Assembly: GCA_003996215.1 (NCBI GenBank)
Contig: QJPP01001618.1
Location: 124,001 to 188,000 of the forward strand
Length of the DNA: 64,000 nucleotides
Reading direction: 5' to 3'
Source: Jaltomata sinuosa
Taxonomy: Eukaryota > Streptophyta > Magnoliopsida > Solanales > Solanaceae
In this document: one piece after another, positions 59,101 through 64,000 of the stretch
Layout of the letters: every line of letters starts with the position of its first letter
Position numbering within the stretch: position 1 is the first letter of the stretch
Translations under genes and position numbers: made by a program
The notes under the pieces: model-generated
Database searches by the model: none
Told to the model about the DNA's origin: nothing
The model's input: the letters and a program-made list of their open reading frames with translations, nothing else

Positions 59101-60003
59101 GGTTCTATTCTTGTGAGAAGCTGAGTGGTATCTCTCGATTATTGTGGTTTAGTTATTTCATCCTAGGGTGGTACTTGTGAGGTGATTCCCTGGTTATGCT
59201 ATCATGTGATTGGATCGGTGTTATGATTTCCTTATATTTGTTGATTCCATTTTGAGTATGTTAGACTGTGCTCTGTCTTTTCCTTTTACTTGAGGTTACC
59301 GGTATACCGCCATTTTCTCAACTCTCTCTCTACTTACTTATATCATTGTACAAGGACTCCAGGTGCATTCTTCTTTCCTTCACCAGTGATTTTGTGTGAT
59401 TGTATCTCTGTGCTAGCATGCGTTACTTGAAGCTCTTGGTTGTGGATGATCTGTGCTAGCTCCTTGTGCCTTGCTTATTGCCTCAGTGACTGCTTTCTTG
59501 CTATCTGTTACTTACTGCTTTTATATCTTATATGCGCTCAGTCGGCCTATGATACGTACTGAGTACCCGTGGTTTTGGTGCTCATACTACACTTCTGCAC
59601 TTTTTTGTGCAGATATTAGCTGAGCTTTCGCCGTTGATCACATTGGAGACTCCTGCAGCTTTTGGATCTTTGAGACTAGGGTGAGCGCCAGACGGTCGGG
59701 GCTTGGCTACATCTCATCTGTTGTACTATTGCTCCTTGTACTTTTAGAGGCAATTTATGTTGTATTTTGTTACTACTAGCACCTGTATCCTATTAGAAGC
59801 TTCTGTACTATTGATACCAAGTCTTGGGGTTGGTGTAGTTTTCTTTATGTATTTATATTCGAGTTTTGCTTTCACTTATTTCTACTTGCTGGTGCGTTTT
59901 GGTTAGGTAGTATCCCATTACTAACCGTTCTGGGCTATGGGAATTGGTTCGCTTACTGGGGGATTGTAGGTGCCATCATGACTTGAGAAATCGGGTCGTG
60001 ACA
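56167..60003 (+). repeat. 3' LTR of D (3837 bp)
   Basis: TGTAATGACCCTTCC...GGGTCGTGACA, uninterrupted. Offset 271 (56438) carries the K-type start TGTAACACCTCGCCCG. K-like sequence continues to about 57785, after which the LTR again matches E. Two 45-bp units at about 58360-58460; CTGCAC hairpin at 59595-59612. Several open frames of 60-140 codons recur in the other copies but have no recognisable content. Confidence 0.95.
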
Positions 60004-60149
60004 TAAAGAGACCTAGATATGTAAATTATGTATATGTGATTTGGTGGGAATGGATGAGCTATGTGAGTTAGGGGGGATGGTGACCAGGAGTGTAAAAGAA
60101 ATTGAAATTGTGTAAGGAAGGGAGTTTTTGATATTGCTTGCAATTTGAG

Positions 60150-62452
60150 TGTCACGACCCGAGTCTACACCCTAGATGTAATATGGTACTTGGAACCATA
60201 AGTGATCCCAAGCAAACCCTTGGTCTGGCATGCTACTGAGATACAGACTGAAAGATAATGCGAAAGCTAAAACATGTGCTAAGCTCTTAAATAATACTAT
60301 AAAAAAAACTTTTATAAACTAAAATATAAAGTTATTTGAAAACTAATACAACTAACTGACTGACTGACTGTCTATGAATCCTCTACTACCTGATCAGTTG
60401 TTGGGATAGAGACCCCAGCTAACTCTAAACTGTCTGAAATGAAATACTAAGATAAACTAAAGTAAACTAAACTCCAAGTCCCCGAATGATGAGGACTCAC
60501 CAAGCTTACTGGAGGTGCTGCTGAACTACTAGCCACAAGTTTGAGAAAAGGCTATTGGATCTACATCATAAAGGATGCAGCATAAAGAGTATGTGGTTAG
60601 TATGATAGAATGTACTGAGTATGTGATATAATACACTAACTTTAAATACTGAGAAAATACATATATACTGAAAGCATAGCATAAAAATTAGTATAAGCAT
60701 CTGAGAATGCATAAGTCAAAAATGTAAAACATAAGCTCTTTTACTGAAGAGGGTATAAAACATGTTTCTGAACTATAACTGTGAGATCATGATAAAATGC
60801 AACTGAATTAAACTAAGGGTCATGTACAATATACTAAGTCTGAAACAGCGGGAGAGTCTATAACTTGACATAAACCACGTGAGCGAAATGTGGAGTTTGA
60901 TGTATACACCCCATCGAGAGGACCCAATATACCTTGCCAGGGTATAAAGGCATGACTGGCATGATCACTAATTTGATGTCCAACTGAGGGGCTAAATGAA
61001 CCGATGGTGGCACGTAGTTCTGGGACTTTAGGTAACATTGAACCTTAGTCTAACTCGGTGCTAAATACTACTCCCTAACTGGATACTAGTAGCTCATAAA
61101 AATTGAGGTTCTGAATGATAGTCAAAACTTAACTAATCTGAAAATACTTTTCTGAATGAGTTGTAGACTGAAAACTGACTAATTTCTTGCTTAAAACTGA
61201 ATGCTAGTAATCTAGGTTATTTTTTTGAAGAAAACTAATTCATGTAAAAATAGTATGATTTAAGTCTAAGTTCTTATTTTCTCAAATCATTGTAAAAATC
61301 CATGCATGTTGTGAAACAATGATATAAATCATTTAAACACGATAAAACCCAAATAATAAGCATGAGGATTGAATTCTATAAAACAATTTGCATAAGAGGG
61401 TAAGAACCCTTGTTTCATAAAACCATGAAATCTAAAATAGAGACCGAGGTTTTGGAAATTAGGGCAAACTAAACCCTTACTGAATACCTACATACATGAT
61501 TACTGAATAATTTTTAGGGGTGGAACTGGAGGATGAAGCTTGAAGAAGAACCCTAGGCTTTTGCTTCTTTTAGAGAACCTTTCTGTTGTTCTGAAGTTTT
61601 ATCATAAGACTGAGATTTTAATGGTCGATGTAATGTAGAGAAAACAAACTTTATTGGTGTTTAAAGACGTGGGGTAAGGTTTCTAGAGAAATAAAAAGTC
61701 TAAACTACCCCCAACTTAACTACTGAAAAGTGTTCTGAAGTTTCATCATAAGACTGAGATTTTAATGGTCGATGTAATGCAGAGAAAACAAACTTTATTG
61801 GTATTTAAAGACGTGGGGTAAGGTTTCTAGAGAAATAAAAAGTCTAAACTACCCCCAACTTAACTACTGAAAAAGTGCAAAAAACTTGTCGAACAGCCCA
61901 TCCCACGGGTCGTGTGGTGTCCCACAGGTCGTGTCTTTAATCTTTGCCTCACAAGAGATTTTAAATCTCACTGGTTGAGTCCCACAACTGGACCCATAGG
62001 TCTTGGGCCAAGTCGTCGGCCCTCCCACGGTCGTCGGATCTTCCCACGATCATCGGCCATGTCATCTATTTTTGACAGCCTAACAGTGCTTCACTAAAGT
62101 TCCCATAACGTCTTACACTGAACTTTGATTAATGAGAGATTGGTGGCATTGGAAACAAGACTCAAAGACCTTAAGTTTTGTGGGTACTAGATCATCTAAC
62201 TCTTCATATTCTAGGAGAAAGTATTGTTTAAAGTTTACCCTAATAAGAACTTACATAAAAACTAAATCGGTAGAAAGGCTTTCAACTTAAATTTGAGCTA
62301 GAGATTCTTTATGACCTTAGTTTTTATCTAACACACTTGCAACACTTATGGATTTATCTTAATACCTAAGTAATATAAAATTCATCGGGTTCGGGTCTAA
62401 CAACATATGAAGAATGGTTTGGATCTTAGCTTACAATTTTTGAGGTGTTACA
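60150..62452 (-). repeat. 3' LTR of J (2303 bp), reverse
   Basis: TG...CA termini on the minus strand, adjacent polypurine tract. Holds a tandem duplication of 144 bp (units from 61591 and 61735) and a group of CCCACGGGTCGTG-like near-palindromes at 61900-62060, similar in style to those in B's LTR. No coding content. Confidence 0.82.
61591..61878 (-). repeat. 144-bp tandem duplication in J LTR
   Basis: Two adjacent units (61591-61734 and 61735-61878) differ by only a few bases. Both include ATTTTAATGGTCGATGTAATG and AGTCTAAACTACCCCCAAC. Confidence 0.88.
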
Positions 62453-63176
62453 ATATCTCCCCCTTGGGATCATTCGTCCTCAAATGAAGGTAAATCTAGA
62501 ATGGAGTGACTAAATCAAGGACACTAAACTATTCTCTTTTGAAATGAACTTACTATTATGGACTAAACATGTAAAGCCTTCTGGCCTCAGGAAATGGATA
62601 CCGGTGGGTCTGAACTTATCAGATATGAGGAGTCCTGTATAAATCATGAAGTGGCAGCTAAGAACATATAATAAGTGTAATAATAGTCCATATAACTACT
62701 AATTTCTAATCCTAACTACTTGATTTCACCATGTTCAAGACTAACTTGGAGGCACAAAGTGCTACACCTACCACAGGCATGCTAGTCTAATACATGTCCT
62801 GCAAATAGTGACCTAACTCTTGCTTATAAACACGGACTATGAACTGATCATCATTATCAAGGATGACGGGTACTACTGAATCTTGACTCATACATAAAGA
62901 GACTAAGTCACTCAAAGTGAGGTCTGAGGAATCAAGTGCAAAGCGCACAAGTACTTCACATACTGGGCTCATATAGCCTGAATAGAGGGTTATTCTAAGC
63001 ATACATGTTATAACCACCCATCACCATTATGGGTGAATGTACATAGGGATTAGATCAAGGAAATCATAAGCATGAGTCATTCAAAATATCTGATCTAAGC
63101 ATATACATGATATAGCTTTGTGCCATTAGCCATTAAGGCATAACTGGAGGACTGAGTACATAAAACTAAACATACT
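62453..63176 (-). other. J internal 3' region with one short open frame
   Basis: Apart from the polypurine tract at its LTR edge, this holds no recognised domain. A 76-codon frame (63017-62787, minus) includes SDLTLSDLVSLCMSQDSVVP and a polar tail; I do not recognise it. It lies where the extreme end of pol or an untranslated tail would be, so it may be chance. Confidence 0.5.
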
Positions 63177-64000
63177 TGCAACACCCCACCCGTTCGAACA
63201 TCTAAAATAATCTATTCTTTTAGGATAAGACTAGGAGTGCTTAATATATGAGAAAGGATGTTTTATGAGGTATTTTAATTGTATAATGGTTGTATATTAA
63301 ATTTTGGAGTCAAGGAAGTTGAAAATAAAATTTGGCAAAAATTATTGTAAATTTCGTTAAGAGATTCTCTAAATATTTGGGTAAAATGACTTGGAGCTTT
63401 TCTCCCAATTTATAAATAGTTAGTGGGCCCCCAACCTACCAAACCAAATTTGTATGAGTCTAGGTTCCAACATACTAAACCGTTCGTCCATACGACTTTA
63501 GACTAGAGAGATATTGGTCTTTTTTTTAGACTGCACAAGAAGGCACGTCAAGGCGGGTTCCCTTAGCCACTAAGTAGGTGGTTCTTTATAAAAGGCCACC
63601 TTATTCATTTTAATTCATTATCAGATCCCAAGCCTCTATATTCTCCATGGAATTTGGTTCTTTCAACTCAGATGTTTAACAGAAGTTGCTCTACGTCGCG
63701 AGCTCATCATTGTGGTATAGTTTTCTCGTCAATTTTGGCTTTGGTTGTTGTTACTAAAAGGAAGCATCTGGTTTAGCTTGGAATTTCATATACTTTTGTC
63801 AATATAAGATATGCCCTATGATCCTGTTTCATAATTCCATGTTCTAGTATTATTTTTATAGATTTCTGAGCCACAAAGTGGTGTTTTAGATACCATGGCT
63901 CCGGGAAGTAATTTTGTCATATTGAGTTGGATTTTTACTGCTATATATTGGTGGTGTTAAGGTGTTGTATGGAATTGGGGTTGGCTCTCCTTATCAAAGT
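63177..64000 (+). repeat. K: start of an LTR related to the D family
   Basis: Begins TGCAACACCCCACCCG and matches D-type LTRs from their offset 271 (20289, 43814, 56438) to the window end. D's first 270 bases are absent; J's interior lies directly to the left. TG at the edge suggests a real LTR terminus with ATACT (63172-63176) as possible duplication, but the other end is off-window. Confidence 0.75.

Larger units (their letters stand above)
43541..60003 (+). mobile_element. D: complete long-LTR element, with C2 nested in it
   Basis: Perfect 5-bp duplications TAAAG (43536-43540 and 60004-60008) bound an element of about 11.1 kb after removing C2. LTRs are 3836 and 3837 bp; the internal region is only 3.44 kb, with a primer site, a broken gag and no identifiable pol. 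Long LTRs with a short pol-less interior fit a LARD-like non-autonomous element. It is the parent family of the solo LTR at 20016 and is related to E. Confidence 0.93.
35161..60149 (+). mobile_element. I: Athila-like Ty3/gypsy, interrupted by D
   Basis: 5' LTR 35161-36747, primer site 36751-36770, gag, protease, RT, RNase H and integrase to about 42556, then a long non-coding tail that reaches the D insertion at 43540 and resumes at 60009 for 141 bases before J. Lineage evidence: tRNA-Asp-like primer site, gag tract FLERLFPPSKM, protease DLGAS, and an integrase followed by a TTAAATCAGGCGCTGCTTAGG-like tract seen in Athila tails. The 3' LTR is not in the window. The left duplication would be CTTGT (35156-35160). 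Coding parts are heavily decayed. Confidence 0.82.
60150..63176 (-). mobile_element. J: gypsy-type element, reverse, 3' end
   Basis: On the minus strand: internal sequence (63176 down to 62453), a polypurine tract CCCAAGGGGGAGATAT immediately before TGTAACACCTC, then a 2303-bp LTR ending GTCGTGACA at 60150. The rest of J, including pol and 5' LTR, is beyond K. The left duplication would be TTGAG (60145-60149). J sits in the tail of element I. Confidence 0.8.

Noticed and set aside
63177..64000. A third full D element
   Set aside because: D's first 270 LTR bases are absent and the window ends within the LTR; only an LTR start can be supported.
1..64000. Host plant genes
   Set aside because: Every stretch with protein similarity that I can identify is retroelement or organelle filler; no exon-intron gene is evident.

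Overview
The window is a block of plant nuclear heterochromatin made almost entirely of nested LTR retrotransposons. I see no host protein-coding gene. Evidence for a plant: Ty3/gypsy polyproteins of chromovirus type (RNase H, HHCC integrase, C-terminal chromodomain), an Athila-like element with a tRNA-Asp-type primer site, tRNA-iMet-type primer sites on the others, and a piece of plastid-type trnD-GUC. LTRs of 2.0-4.0 kb beginning TGTAAC/TGTAATGACCC suggest Solanaceae; this is inference from family style.

Layout (letters are mine): F, 1-4782 (+), chromovirus with RNase H, integrase, chromodomain and 3' LTR. E, 4783-10208 (-), long-LTR element cut by F. G, 10209-about 12360 (+), LTR tail plus gag. 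H, about 12361-14071, AT-rich, probably a reverse LTR. A, 14072-16697 and 34740-35160 (+), decayed gypsy pol split by insertions. B, 16698-29258 (+), chromovirus inserted in A's integrase (TSD CTATA/CTACA); it carries a 4015-bp solo LTR (20016-24030, perfect TSD CTATC) and an organelle-derived filler (about 18519-19065). C, 29262-34734 (-), non-autonomous element at B's right edge. I, 35161-43540 and 60009-60149 (+), Athila-like element inserted in A. D, 43541-60003 (+), complete long-LTR element (3.84-kb LTRs, perfect TSD TAAAG) inserted in I. C2, 46929-52270 (+), second copy of C inside D's 5' LTR (perfect TSD GATAC). J, 60150-63176 (-), gypsy 3' LTR and internal end. K, 63177-64000 (+), start of an LTR related to D.

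The insertion order can be read directly: A, then B and I; then the solo LTR, C, D and J; then C2 and K; separately G, then E, then F. The maximum visible depth is four layers (A > I > D > C2).

The best candidate for something undescribed is the C family. Two copies independently support one long ancestral reading frame of about 1060 codons (CCHC gag, retropepsin-like domain, then about 500 residues I cannot assign), with no reverse transcriptase, RNase H or integrase. Its leader carries a cluster of three ACGT-core bZIP-type sites. The C copy inside B's edge looks young (2 differences between its LTRs by eye). Second, the D-type LTR is a mosaic: its ends match E, but about 1.35 kb in the middle begins exactly at the terminus of a K-type LTR. 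Third, B's gag contains a plastid trnD-GUC 3' end joined to a stretch that resembles a degenerate reverse transcriptase.
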